DNA of 64,000 bases from Solibacillus sp. FSL R7-0668. GTDB taxonomy: Bacteria; Bacillota; Bacilli; Bacillales_A; Planococcaceae. Below are positions 36,162 through 45,700 of this stretch, piece after piece; position 1 is the stretch's first letter, and the number at the start of each line of letters is the position of its first letter. The notes under the pieces were generated by a model. It did no database searches. It was not told where the DNA came from and saw only the letters and a program-made list of their open reading frames with translations. The stretch lies in NCBI RefSeq assembly GCF_038006205.1, contig NZ_JBBOUU010000001.1:1924001-1988000 (forward strand). Reading direction: 5' to 3'. Position numbers and translations under genes: made by a program.

Positions 36162-36773
36162 TTGAAGATGAGCGATAATTTAATAGGAGAAATCAAAGAA
36201 GAATATAAAAAACATAAATTAGATAGGCCATTTATTGTCGCAATCGATGGATTAGGTGGTGCTGGAAAAACTACGCTTGTAGATCAACTTGAATTTGAAT
36301 TAAATAATGTAGTAGCTATTCATATTGATGATCATATTGTTGATACTAGATTAAGATATAATACAGGTCATGATGAATGGTTTGAATATTATCAATTACA
36401 ATGGAATACTATTTTGTTAAGAGAGAATTTATTCGAAAAGTTACATCAGAATGCAAAGGAATTGTGCTTGTCATTTTATGATAAAGAAAAAAATATCTCG
36501 ACAATCCGAACAATTAACCTCCCATTAAATAGCATAGTAATTATTGAAGGTATTTTTCTTTTGAGAGAGGAATGGAAGGCGTATTATGATTATATAATAT
36601 ACCTTGATTGTCCTACAGAAGTAAGGTACGAGCGTGTACTTCTACGTGACACATATATAGGGGATTTTGAAGAACGTTTAAGGAAATATCAAAATAGATA
36701 TTGGTTGGCAGAGGAGTATTATATTAAAAAACAGAATCCTTTTAAAAATGCTCAGCGTATTCTACGGTTTTAA
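36162..36773 (+). CDS. Uridine kinase-like P-loop NTPase
   Basis: A 203-aa kinase of the uridine kinase/phosphoribulokinase-like P-loop group. Walker A is VAIDGLGGAGKTTLVDQLE near residue 29, the Walker B/substrate region is AIHIDDHIVDTR near 55, and VIIEGIFLL, then YYDYIIYLDCPTEVRYERVL form the lid and core. The best start is TTG at 36162, six bases after GAGGTG; ATG at 36168 is 12 bases away from that site. The substrate is not identifiable from sequence: nucleoside, or a small molecule as in antibiotic-modifying relatives. Alone, between two terminators. Confidence 0.78.
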   Translation: MKMSDNLIGEIKEEYKKHKLDRPFIVAIDGLGGAGKTTLVDQLEFELNNVVAIHIDDHIVDTRLRYNTGHDEWFEYYQLQWNTILLRENLFEKLHQNAKELCLSFYDKEKNISTIRTINLPLNSIVIIEGIFLLREEWKAYYDYIIYLDCPTEVRYERVLLRDTYIGDFEERLRKYQNRYWLAEEYYIKKQNPFKNAQRILRF

Positions 36774-36809
36774 TGTTCCTATTAATAACTCATTTTATTA
36801 TATAAATCT

Positions 36810-36850
36810 AGGACCTGTGCATATGCGATTTTTATACACAAGTCCTTTCG
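36810..36850. terminator. Terminator between convergent genes
   Basis: AGGACCTGTG (36810-36819) pairs with CACAAGTCCT (36837-36846) around a loop, followed by TTTCG. It separates the kinase gene (+) from the hydrolase gene (-). Confidence 0.65.
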
Positions 36851-36934
36851 TTAAGCTCTCACAGTCACTGACCCATTCCCTAGCTTTTGTTTCGCCAAGA
36901 ACAACAATATATTAGATAAAATGAACTGTTCTAT

Positions 36935-37705
36935 CTACTTACCATTTGCTAAAAATTGAAGCGTGACTTTGTTAAATTCTTCTGCTTGATCCACATTACA
37001 TACATGCCCACTATTATTTAAAACTACTAACTTACTTGAGGATTGCAGCTTCACTAAGCGCTTCACGGGTTCTAAAAATACGTAATCTTCATCTCCCATA
37101 ATATAGAGTGATGTGATTTTTGTATCTTTCTCATTGAATTTCACTAAATATTTGGCCATACCACCCGTTAATGTTAGCCAACGTAAAAATTCTCGGTGTT
37201 TAATTTTTTTCGCCTCTTGAATAAACAGATAACGCGAAGATTTATGTGTTTTTCTAGGCATTAATATCCACGCAAATAATTTATACAACCACATAAACGG
37301 GATAATTCTTTTAAATAGATTGGCTAAGCCCAGTAAAAAGTGAAGCCTTGGTGTAATGCGTATTACCGCCCCGGCGAGGACCATTGTATGAAATCTCTCT
37401 GGGTTCGATTCGGCTATTTGACGAATTAACATGGTTCCTAGTGAAATCCCAACAAAATGAGCCTTTTCAATATTTAATGAATCCAGCACTTCAAGAATAT
37501 CTTGACTTACTAAATCAAGTGTATATTTTGTAGGGCTGTTTTCTATTTCACAAGCACCATGTCCTCGTAAATCGACTACCAACACATTGAACTGCTTTCG
37601 ATAGGCACGAACTTGTTTATACCAAATCGTTGAGCTCCCGCCAGCTCCGTGCACTAAAACAACCCACTCTTTGTGTTGTTGACTATATATTTTATAATGT
37701 AACAA
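36935..37705 (-). CDS. Alpha/beta hydrolase
   Basis: A 256-aa hydrolase with the full triad: nucleophile Ser in HFVGISLGTML near residue 90, Asp in IMGDEDYVF near 205 and His in NNSGHVCNVD near 235; the oxyanion loop is VLVHGAGGSST near 18. A lid insertion around 125-165 (LLGLANLFKRIIPFMWLYKL) is hydrophobic and may bind lipids or a lipophilic substrate. The start is a TTG with AAAGGATG upstream. Single gene; the substrate is unknown. Confidence 0.85.
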   Translation of the reverse strand: MLHYKIYSQQHKEWVVLVHGAGGSSTIWYKQVRAYRKQFNVLVVDLRGHGACEIENSPTKYTLDLVSQDILEVLDSLNIEKAHFVGISLGTMLIRQIAESNPERFHTMVLAGAVIRITPRLHFLLGLANLFKRIIPFMWLYKLFAWILMPRKTHKSSRYLFIQEAKKIKHREFLRWLTLTGGMAKYLVKFNEKDTKITSLYIMGDEDYVFLEPVKRLVKLQSSSKLVVLNNSGHVCNVDQAEEFNKVTLQFLANGK

Positions 37706-38043
37706 CTACTTCTCATCCTTTGATTATTTTACGTCTATTATTAATACGAAAAGTAGCACGTGATAGTTTCATATAAATCAAATATTTACAAATTTCTTAC
37801 CTAATTACGATAAAAACGTGCCTGCTTAACCAATAAGGATGCGCATAAAAATCGCGAATATTAGTAAGATCACAGCCATATTAATTATTTTCCACATTAA
37901 ACTAGGGGATTTAATGGCGGTGTAGGTATCTTTTTCATAAAAAGAGCGTCTTATTAAGGATTGTTAAGTAATTCAATGGAATATCAACTTTAAACGTCCT
38001 ACAAAAAGTATCGTTCAATTTCGTTAATGAAAGGATAAATGCT
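37706..38043. other. Intergenic region, possible degraded small gene
   Basis: Divergent promoters of the hydrolase (-) and kinase-like (+) genes should lie here. On the minus strand, 37825-37925 has an open frame ending in a hydrophobic segment (IINMAVILLIFAIFMRILIG) but with no ribosome site and an upstream stop. It looks like the remnant of a small membrane protein gene rather than a working one. Confidence 0.4.
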
Positions 38044-38718
38044 ATGAATAACGAATGGGAAAAAGAAATAGGCTCACTTTCAACTATTAAAGTTTACTCA
38101 AACCCCAATAATATGCCGGTAACGATAAGTGGGGACGTTGCTAATTTGAAATGTATAGGTGTGGGGACAGATGCTGCTGTGTTTCAATCTCTTTCCTCCC
38201 CCACTTATGCATTTAAAATCTTTGCCCAGGACAAATTAGACAAGGTAAAAATAGAGGCAAGTATTTATCAACGATTAGGTGATTCTTCTTTCTTCCCAAC
38301 CTGTTTTGCTTCATACGAGGAATACTTGGTTTTAAGTTACGAAGAAGGAAAAACGCTCTATGACTGTGTTCTACAAGGCATTCACATTCCGAGACAGGTG
38401 GTAAATGAAGTAGAGGAGGCACGAGCGTTTATTCAGAGTAAGGGGCTTAACCCACGTGACATCCATTTAAAAAATATTATACTTCAAAATGGAAAAGCAA
38501 AAATCATCGATGTCTCGGAGTACACAGTACCGGGAAATGATTATCGATGGGAACATTTAAAAAGAGGATATGAGCAATACTATCATTTAATAGATGGTAA
38601 TTCTGTGCCATTTTGGATCATGGCAACCATTCAAAAATGGTATAATCAGCGTAAGGGCAATTCTTTTTCGTATGAAGAGTTTACAAAAACCATTTTGAAG
38701 TTTCTGTATAAAAAATAG
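38044..38718 (+). CDS. Protein-kinase-like protein (YrzF/YbdM type)
   Basis: A 224-aa protein with a reduced eukaryotic-like kinase fold. A Gly-rich loop CIGVGTDAAVFQS lies near residue 37, an ATP-binding Lys in YAFKIF near 56, a catalytic-loop equivalent LNPRDIHLKNIIL near 135 (RD followed by N) and a metal motif KIIDVSEY near 157 in place of DFG. This pattern matches the Bacillus YrzF/YbdM small kinases. The target is unknown. Single gene with GAAAGGATAAATGCT before the ATG. Confidence 0.75.
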   Translation: MNNEWEKEIGSLSTIKVYSNPNNMPVTISGDVANLKCIGVGTDAAVFQSLSSPTYAFKIFAQDKLDKVKIEASIYQRLGDSSFFPTCFASYEEYLVLSYEEGKTLYDCVLQGIHIPRQVVNEVEEARAFIQSKGLNPRDIHLKNIILQNGKAKIIDVSEYTVPGNDYRWEHLKRGYEQYYHLIDGNSVPFWIMATIQKWYNQRKGNSFSYEEFTKTILKFLYKK

Positions 38719-38781
38719 TTGAACATAAGTAAGCTTATCATTACTTACTTGCTTACCTGTAAAAAATGCTGCGTGAAGCAA

Positions 38782-39309
38782 TTACAATGAAATCCAATAT
38801 CTTCTCGTTAGCTTTTGGTCGCCAGGGTCTACACGTTTATCCTCTAATATGCCACCATTGTTTTCAATTACTCCATATGAAGCGATATTGTCATCTGTGC
38901 ATGTGATTAAAACGCGATCTAATCCGAATTTTTTTGCCTCGATTAAAGCAAGCTGCAACATTTTTGTACCTAAGCCTTGACGTCTTCTGCTTGGCGCAAT
39001 GGAATAGCCAATATGACCAATATAATTGAATAAATAGTCATTTAGCTCTTTGCGAAAATTAAGCATCCCAACAATTGAATTTGATGTTGAATCGACTGCA
39101 ATGTATTGCTCTGCTGGCATCCAACCTTCTTGCACAGATGCCCAATGGCGATTTTTTTCAACTTGATGAAGCCATTCTTCTACACTGTTGGCTAACATAA
39201 GCTCAGAACTACCTTCAATGCCATTCGAACAATCAGAAAATTCATCTTGATAAGTCAGTATTTGTGCCTTATAAGCAAGAGTTGGTGCAATTAATTGAAT
39301 GGCCGTCAT
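38782..39309 (-). CDS. GNAT acetyltransferase
   Basis: A 175-residue GCN5-related N-acetyltransferase. The acetyl-CoA binding signature is SRRRQGLGTKMLQLALIEAK near residue 108; preceding strands GMLNFRKELNDYLFN and IGHIGYSIAP and the later TCTDDNIASYGVIENNGG complete the fold. It resembles the YkkB/YhhY-type small-molecule or antibiotic acetylases, but the substrate is unknown. It has its own extended -10 promoter (39337-39345) and ribosome site GGGGGAGAT. Confidence 0.85.
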   Translation of the reverse strand: MTAIQLIAPTLAYKAQILTYQDEFSDCSNGIEGSSELMLANSVEEWLHQVEKNRHWASVQEGWMPAEQYIAVDSTSNSIVGMLNFRKELNDYLFNYIGHIGYSIAPSRRRQGLGTKMLQLALIEAKKFGLDRVLITCTDDNIASYGVIENNGGILEDKRVDPGDQKLTRRYWISL

Positions 39310-39336
39310 GAGATCTCCCCCTATTTGTTTCCAAAT

Positions 39337-39345
39337 ATTATAGCA
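39337..39345 (-). promoter_or_regulatory. Extended -10 promoter of GNAT gene
   Basis: TGCTATAAT on the minus strand, an extended -10 box, about 28 bases before the acetyltransferase start. The same TGCTATAAT word precedes the RHH gene and the recombinase gene elsewhere in this window. Confidence 0.6.
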
Positions 39346-39402
39346 TGAGTTTATATTTCATAGATACAATATATCGATTCTTTCGTATGATGTTAAAACA
39401 CC

Positions 39403-39526
39403 AAAAGAGGCGCTGATTCCATCACCTGGATCAACGCCTCTTTGTTTAAAGTAAAATAAAAAACGCCTGGTGACCAAACCAGACGTTGCACTGCAAGTTA
39501 TTCTTCACGACAAGAATTTTACTGCC
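39403..39526. repeat. 124-bp triple-hairpin repeat, copy A
   Basis: Matches 54161-54284 at 108 of 124 positions with no gaps, same orientation. Three hairpins: GAGGCG...CGCCTC (39407-39440), AACGCCTGGT/ACCAGACGTT (39462-39487) and ATTCTT/AAGAAT (39499-39516). On the minus strand the second is followed by TTTTTTATTTT, so this copy is a good tandem terminator for the pel operon, whose last stop is at 39537. A G-C pair in hairpin 2 is an A-T pair in copy B, so structure is conserved. Confidence 0.85.
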
Positions 39527-39536
39527 CTCCCTAATT

Positions 39537-40217
39537 TTATTGTGCATAATCTCCAGTATAATTAACTAGCGAACAAGAATGCAGGCCTTCAATGCTATTT
39601 AAATTATTCATAAAACTCGTATTATCATCGACTAAACGAATTTCTACCGTCATTTCAATAAACCCATTGCGGATTGTTTTTGATTTTAGCTTTGTATTTA
39701 ATTTTTGTAAGGTTTTACGTACTTCTTCCCCAGCCTCATCATTATGCTGGAGAATTAGCAAATAGGTTTCGCCACGCACTTTTTTCTTTGATAACCATGC
39801 TAATGTTGCGCCAAATGCAAGCGAGCCGATAATGGCTAGAGGGTACATTTTTGCACCGATTGCGATACCTACTGCAATTGCCCAAAACATGTACACGATA
39901 TCTAAAGGATCCTTTACCGCAGTACGGAAACGAACAATACTTAACGCACCAACCATCCCTAGAGATAGGACAATATTTGTGCTAATGGTCATAATAATAA
40001 GCGTCGTAATCATCGTCATTAAAACAAATGATACATTATAGTTGTAGCTATAAACGACACCACGGAAACAACGCTTATACACCCAATAAATAAACATACC
40101 AATACCGAATGAGCACAGTAATCCGATAACAATATCCAAGTATGAAACACTAGCAAAAGAATCTAGCTTAAGTACGCTTTTTTTAATAATATTTTGGAAA
40201 TTTAATTGATCATCCAT
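39537..40217 (-). CDS. DUF4956 membrane protein
   Basis: A 226-aa protein with three or four membrane helices (YLDIVIGLLCSFGIGMFIYW, MITTLIIMTISTNIVLSLG, VGIAIGAKMYPLAIIGSLAF) and the DUF4956 signature LSLGMVGALSIVRFRTAVKD then PLDIVYMFWAIA. The C-terminal 90 residues form a soluble ferredoxin-like domain. The function is unknown; DUF4956 genes are typically paired with VTC-domain and CotH genes. Last gene of the pel operon, 49 bases after the VTC gene and 11 bases before the triple-hairpin repeat that ends the transcript. Confidence 0.85.
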   Translation of the reverse strand: MDDQLNFQNIIKKSVLKLDSFASVSYLDIVIGLLCSFGIGMFIYWVYKRCFRGVVYSYNYNVSFVLMTMITTLIIMTISTNIVLSLGMVGALSIVRFRTAVKDPLDIVYMFWAIAVGIAIGAKMYPLAIIGSLAFGATLAWLSKKKVRGETYLLILQHNDEAGEEVRKTLQKLNTKLKSKTIRNGFIEMTVEIRLVDDNTSFMNNLNSIEGLHSCSLVNYTGDYAQ

Positions 40218-40266
40218 AAATAAACTCCTTTAATTGCTGCTTTATAATAAAAGTGGTTGCTGTTAT

Positions 40267-40977
40267 TTATACTTTAAAGTATTGAATCGTTCTTTCACGA
40301 CAGAGGACATATTTTGAAATCGCCGAACGTGTTAAGCGTTCGGGCTGAAGTAATTGCCGAATGACATCTGGTAAGAAATCATCGTATTTTACTTCTAAAA
40401 TGACTTGTTCTGGATAAAGAATTTCTTGAAAGACATTATTTTTATGAAATAAGTCGATCCCATTAATGCCTGCGCGTAATTCTTTATCAAATGTAATGCG
40501 CACATTCCCTAGTTCATAAATATAGGCCTCGCGTGTGTAATCTACAATCACGCGAGGCTGAAATCGCCGGAATTCTAATGCGCGGTAAAAATCGTGAGTG
40601 AGCACTTCGGGACGCTCTTTTAAACTATGGTATTCACCGCGCAAAATGGCGTCATAGTCTTCCCGAGTTAATGGTGCACCCTCTTTATTAATATAATCAC
40701 CATATTTACTCTTTCGTTCCAACTTGATAATGGCATCATTCTCGTTATAAATACGAATGCGGTATTTTTCGCGTCCGAAAATTCCGTCATTTTTATCGTG
40801 AAGGCTATGCTCATGCATTCCATCAAAATACAAGCTTCGTATATTATAGCCATCTGGGCTCGTCGCATGCTTATCTAGTGATAAAAAACTAGCTATCTTT
40901 TTTCGTAGTGCAATCATTTCAAAATACGTAATATAATATTTTAGTTCATGTCGAAAATGTTTATTTTCAAAAGCCAT
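40267..40977 (-). CDS. VTC-domain polyphosphate polymerase-like protein
   Basis: A 236-aa stand-alone VTC domain, the tunnel-fold (TTM) module that in yeast Vtc4 makes polyphosphate from ATP. Basic tunnel residues are seen: FRHELKYYI near 8, YNIRSLYFDG near 44, REKYRIRIYNE near 69, IIKLERKSKYGDYINK near 83, NVRITFDKELRAG near 157 and VILEVKYDDFLPD near 193 (metal Glu). Cytoplasmic, no signal. Its start overlaps the CotH stop by one base. It may make polyphosphate or act as a triphosphate hydrolase; the role beside Pel genes is unknown. Confidence 0.85.
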   Translation of the reverse strand: MAFENKHFRHELKYYITYFEMIALRKKIASFLSLDKHATSPDGYNIRSLYFDGMHEHSLHDKNDGIFGREKYRIRIYNENDAIIKLERKSKYGDYINKEGAPLTREDYDAILRGEYHSLKERPEVLTHDFYRALEFRRFQPRVIVDYTREAYIYELGNVRITFDKELRAGINGIDLFHKNNVFQEILYPEQVILEVKYDDFLPDVIRQLLQPERLTRSAISKYVLCRERTIQYFKV

Positions 40978-42659
40978 TACTCCACCTCAAATCGTAGGAC
41001 ACCAAAATGATTGATGTCTGTTTCTTCATCTCTATATAGCTCAAAAGACGTTTGTTGATTGCCTTGTGCATCGGTTACGGTCACTTCCCAATAATAAACA
41101 CCCTTAGCTAATTTGGGGACGCGATATTCGTTTGTTCGCAAGCGTTTTTCTGAATAAAGCACTTGCTGCATGTACGGATCACGGGCGACTGTCACATCAT
41201 AGTAAAGATCATCCCCTTGTAAATCAAAGGAAATTTCCCAACCAAAGACATGCTGATTGCCCTCCAATGGAATCTTTTCCGACATAAAAAATGGCTTTGG
41301 TTTTTCGAGATCATCATAATAGCGCATTATCGCATGTTCAGGTGTTTTTACGATACTTTCTACGAATTGATCATAGTTTTTACCGATGATTGGTAAATAT
41401 TGATTGTCGGGATAGCGTTGTATATAAGGTTTGACGATAGGTCTATATAAATCTAATTGGTTTAGTATCGTTTCTTCATTAATATACATGGCGTTTAGCT
41501 CTTCTATTTTAGCTGTTAATTGCTCAATATTTTCTTGTTTTCTGAAATACCGATTTAATAATCGATTCGACCAGTAATTGCTTATCCCCGCTTGATAAGG
41601 TCTTATATATTCCTTACTGCGCTGTACATCCCAACCGCCATCATAATCCCAAGGTAAGATGAGCCATGTATCTAAATTTAAAGGAGAATAGAGGAAAAAG
41701 TTATTGGCATCTGTATCCATATTATCCATCAATATATTGATTGCTACCCAAGTAAGGATATTTTCTTCATCAAAATGGCGTTCGATGACTTCATCAATCG
41801 GTATGCTGTAATCATTGACATCATCTAGCATCTGGATTAACTTATCATGCTCCTCTCGCCCCTTAATTTCTAAAATAGATTCGAACGCTTCTTTCTCATA
41901 CAGTTCATCTGTATGAGGGCGAATTTGGTCTGGATAACGATTAAATTCGAAAAAGCTGACCTTATATAAATAACCATTTGGATCAAAAAGATGATTCCGT
42001 AAAAACTGTTTGTTAGGCTGCTCAATATGTGTGTACAAGCCATAATCAACATATTCCGTTGATCCAGCAGTTGTATCTTTCACATAAAGATGAATAAATT
42101 GTGTGCGTAAGCTTGAAATATTCGGAATTGGCTCTATCAAATCAAAGCTTAATTTATTCAATAATCGACTGCCATCGGAAACATGCTTATTTAAATTAAT
42201 CGTTCTTTGATCATTCCAAGTCGCCGCGCTGTCCAGCAATTTAATTTTATAAGACTTTTGCGTTTTATTGCGTGATGAATTTCCTCGGATGCTAATTTTC
42301 GCATTTGCTTTCGTTGCGTCTGCTCCAAACATGCCCGCTTGTGGCCCTGCACCATTTGGCCCACCTTCTGAAACAATAATATCTAATTTTTCTTCGCTAT
42401 AACGCTCGGTAATGCGATTTAATCCGTACCAATCGAGTTCGGAGTTGTTTGCATTGGGTAAAACCGTTATATATAAGGCTTTGATTGCATCATCTTGATC
42501 GCGTTCATAAAGTCTTTTATCGTCTATTTGAATACGATTGTCGGCTGGTATTGTTGATTGTGCTAAGCTCGGTTTTACATCTTCATTCGGTAATTTTTCG
42601 GAACAGCCCACACTAATAAATGGAACTAATATAAAGAGTGCTAGTTTTGCAAATTTCAT
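40977..42659 (-). CDS. cotH: CotH kinase-like lipoprotein
   Basis: About 560 aa. A lipoprotein signal MKFAKLALFILVPFISVGC puts it on the outer face of the membrane. The CotH domain runs from about 40 to 400, with SIRGNSSRNKTQKSYKIKL and the kinase-site pattern DNMDTDANNFFLYSPL then WLILPWDYDGGWD (candidate catalytic/metal Asp). A C-terminal beta-sandwich (GWEISFDLQGDDLYYDVTVA) resembles a fibronectin-like module. CotH of B. subtilis phosphorylates spore-coat proteins. Nearly the same protein is fused to PelG just upstream. The start at 42659 is chosen for the signal; the ribosome site is weak. Confidence 0.87.
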   Translation of the reverse strand: MKFAKLALFILVPFISVGCSEKLPNEDVKPSLAQSTIPADNRIQIDDKRLYERDQDDAIKALYITVLPNANNSELDWYGLNRITERYSEEKLDIIVSEGGPNGAGPQAGMFGADATKANAKISIRGNSSRNKTQKSYKIKLLDSAATWNDQRTINLNKHVSDGSRLLNKLSFDLIEPIPNISSLRTQFIHLYVKDTTAGSTEYVDYGLYTHIEQPNKQFLRNHLFDPNGYLYKVSFFEFNRYPDQIRPHTDELYEKEAFESILEIKGREEHDKLIQMLDDVNDYSIPIDEVIERHFDEENILTWVAINILMDNMDTDANNFFLYSPLNLDTWLILPWDYDGGWDVQRSKEYIRPYQAGISNYWSNRLLNRYFRKQENIEQLTAKIEELNAMYINEETILNQLDLYRPIVKPYIQRYPDNQYLPIIGKNYDQFVESIVKTPEHAIMRYYDDLEKPKPFFMSEKIPLEGNQHVFGWEISFDLQGDDLYYDVTVARDPYMQQVLYSEKRLRTNEYRVPKLAKGVYYWEVTVTDAQGNQQTSFELYRDEETDINHFGVLRFEVE

Positions 42660-42716
42660 GCCCAAATTTTCACCTGATTTCAGTATCAATCGAAATGTTA
42701 CTTAGATTATGTGCTG

Positions 42717-45700
42717 CTAGTTCACTTCAAATCGCAGTACACCAAAATGGTAGATACCTGTTTCTTCATCTTTGTACATTTCAAATGACGTTTGTTGATT
42801 GCCTTGTGTATCTGTTACGGTTACCTCCCAATAATAAACGCCCTTATCTAATTTCGGAACGCGATATTCATTCGTACGTAAACCCTTTTCAGAATGAATG
42901 ACTTGCTGCATATTCGGGTCACGAGCAATTGTCACATCATAGTAAAGATCATCCCCTTGTAAATCATAGGATACCTCCCACTCGAAGATATGCTCATTTT
43001 CTTTTACTGGAATTTCCTGCGACATATAGAAAGGTTTTGGTTTTTCAAGATCTTTATAATAAAGTGCTAAAGAGTTTTTAGGTGTCTCTATAATATTTTG
43101 TAGGACTTGATCATAATTTTTACTAACAATCGGCAAGTACTGGTTGTCAGGAAACCGTTGGACATACGGTTTGACGATTGGAACATATAAGTCTAATTGC
43201 TTCTTTGCCATTGCTTCGTTAATATAGGTTGCGTGCAATTCTTCCAATTTGGCTGTTAATTTATCCACATTTTCTTGCGCTCTAAAATAACGATTCAGCA
43301 AACGATTTCCCCAAAAATTACTAATCCCAGATTGATATGGTCTAACGAAATTTTGGCTACGTCCAGCATCCCAACCATCATCATAATCCCATGGTAAGAT
43401 AAGCCATGTATCTAAATTTAAGGGGGAATAAATGAAAAAGTTATTGGCATCTGTATCCATATTGTCCATTAAAATATTAATGGCTACCCATGTTAGTAAA
43501 TTTTCTTCATCGAAATGCTTTTCGATGACATCATTAATAGGGAGACTGTAGTCATTAACATCCTCTAACATTTTAATAAGCTTTTCATGTTCTTCTCGCC
43601 CTTTTATTTCTAAAATCGATTCAAAGGCTTTTTTGTCATATTTTTCATCGGTACTAGCTCGTATTTTATCTGGATAGCGATTAAATTCAAAGAAAGTAAC
43701 TTTATAGAGATAGCCATTCGGATCAAAAAGATGGTTCCGTAAAAATTGCTTATTCGGCTGTTCCATTTGTGTATACAAGCCGTAGTCGACATAGTTCGTT
43801 GATCCAGATGTTGCATCCTTTACATAAAGATGAACAAACTGCGTGCGTAAACTTGAAATGTTTGGTATCGGTTCCATTAGGTCGAAACTTAGCTTATTTA
43901 ATAGTCGGCTACCATCAGAAACATGTTTATTTAAATTAATTGTTCTCTGATCATTCCAAGTACCCGCACTATCCATCAGCTTAATTTTGTAGGACTTTTG
44001 TGGTTGTTTTCGCGCTGAATTTCCGCGGATGCTAATTTTTGCATTCGCTTTTGTTTCATTCGCCCCGAACATGCCTGATTTTGGTCCAGCACCATTTGGT
44101 TCCCCCTCAGAAACGATGATGTCTAATTTTTCTTCGCTATAACGTTCTGTAATGCGATTTAATCCATACCAATCGAGCTCAGGATTTTTTTCATTCGGTA
44201 AAACCGTTACATACAGTGTTTTAATCGAATCATCTTGATCTCGTTCATAAAGCCGTTTATCGTCTATTTGAATACGGTTTATTATGGAGGTTGTCGGCTG
44301 ACCTGAATTGGCTTCCACATCATCGACTACTACATCTTCGTTACATCCTGTTAAAATGAATGTAAGCACTACAATGGATAGGAGTGTTGTCGGTCTTTTC
44401 CTAAAGAAATTTTTGGAATTTTTTTTAGCCCCAATCGTTAATAATGGCTGTGGACAGAACGTACCGTAGTCAATATTTACTGAAATATAATTTAATCGGA
44501 AAAATGTTAAGCATAGTCCGATAAAAGACGCTATAAACATCCCCATACCGTGCCAGTTAAATTCCATTGTGATATACGATAAACTGGCATTCAAAACGAT
44601 AAAAGTTCCGCTTATTACTAATAATCCTTTTCGATCATCGAAATACATGAGTAAATGGAGTAATAAAAACATCATTATAAAAAAGAAATAAGCGAAACAT
44701 AAAATGATAAATAAATCTAATTGTTCCATGGAGAAGCCCATTCTTGGTAATAATAAAATACCAAGCGCGATGGATAATGTTGTAAACAATAATTGAATTT
44801 CTGCTAAAAAGCCTGTTTTATGGATGATTACTTTTTGTAGGCGCTGTTTTGCCTGCTGTATACTTTCATATGTGCCACCATCAAGAATATTTTTATAGTA
44901 ATTTAAAAATTTCTCATAAAAGTCGGTTTCGATTATAACAACAAAGAATATTAAGGATGGTACCACTGTTAGATAGGCATAAAATACGGCCACATCATAA
45001 AGTGGCATCAGCAAAAACTGATTTGAAATTTGGGCATGATTATCTGCAAATAACCAATAAACAATATTGTGGATATAGACCCCTGAATAGACGAATAGCC
45101 CCGTAAATAGTGCTCCTGGATAGGTTTTAACTATTCGTAAAAATTGAAAATGATCACGCTGCTTATTGCGTGGAAATACATGCTCAAAATGCAAGGATGA
45201 CCAGATAATAATACTTGCAAAGCCGATATTCATCCCAAGTAGTGCAATAACAACTGGATCCCATGATGTGAAATAAAACAAAAGAAAGCTTGTTAAAATC
45301 GAAAGGACGACGGCGATTAAAAACCCTCTAAAAATACGCTTATAATCCTTTAAAGCAGACAAGAAAATATTTTGAATCCAAATGGTAATAAGCTCAATAA
45401 AATAAATATACGCGACAATTTTATAACTGATATGTTCATTAACACCCCATAAAAACAGCGCGGCGATAATGGCAGCAATCGGTATCATGACAGTTAAACT
45501 ACCGTAATAAGCCGTAATAATTTGCTCATATTGACGTTCATAGATTTTATCTGCGATGAATCTTGTCACAAGCATCGACAAGCCTGAAGTGACAATAACT
45601 GAAAACACAAAGCTATAGGCAATGGTCGCAATAAATAATTCATTTTGAAGAAAGGTACTATCGTTTTCACGCATCATCATTTGCTGTACGAATACAAGGA

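Noticed and set aside
37825-37925. Small membrane-protein frame upstream of the kinase-like gene
   Set aside because: No start with ribosome site and an in-frame stop close upstream; described only as a possible remnant.
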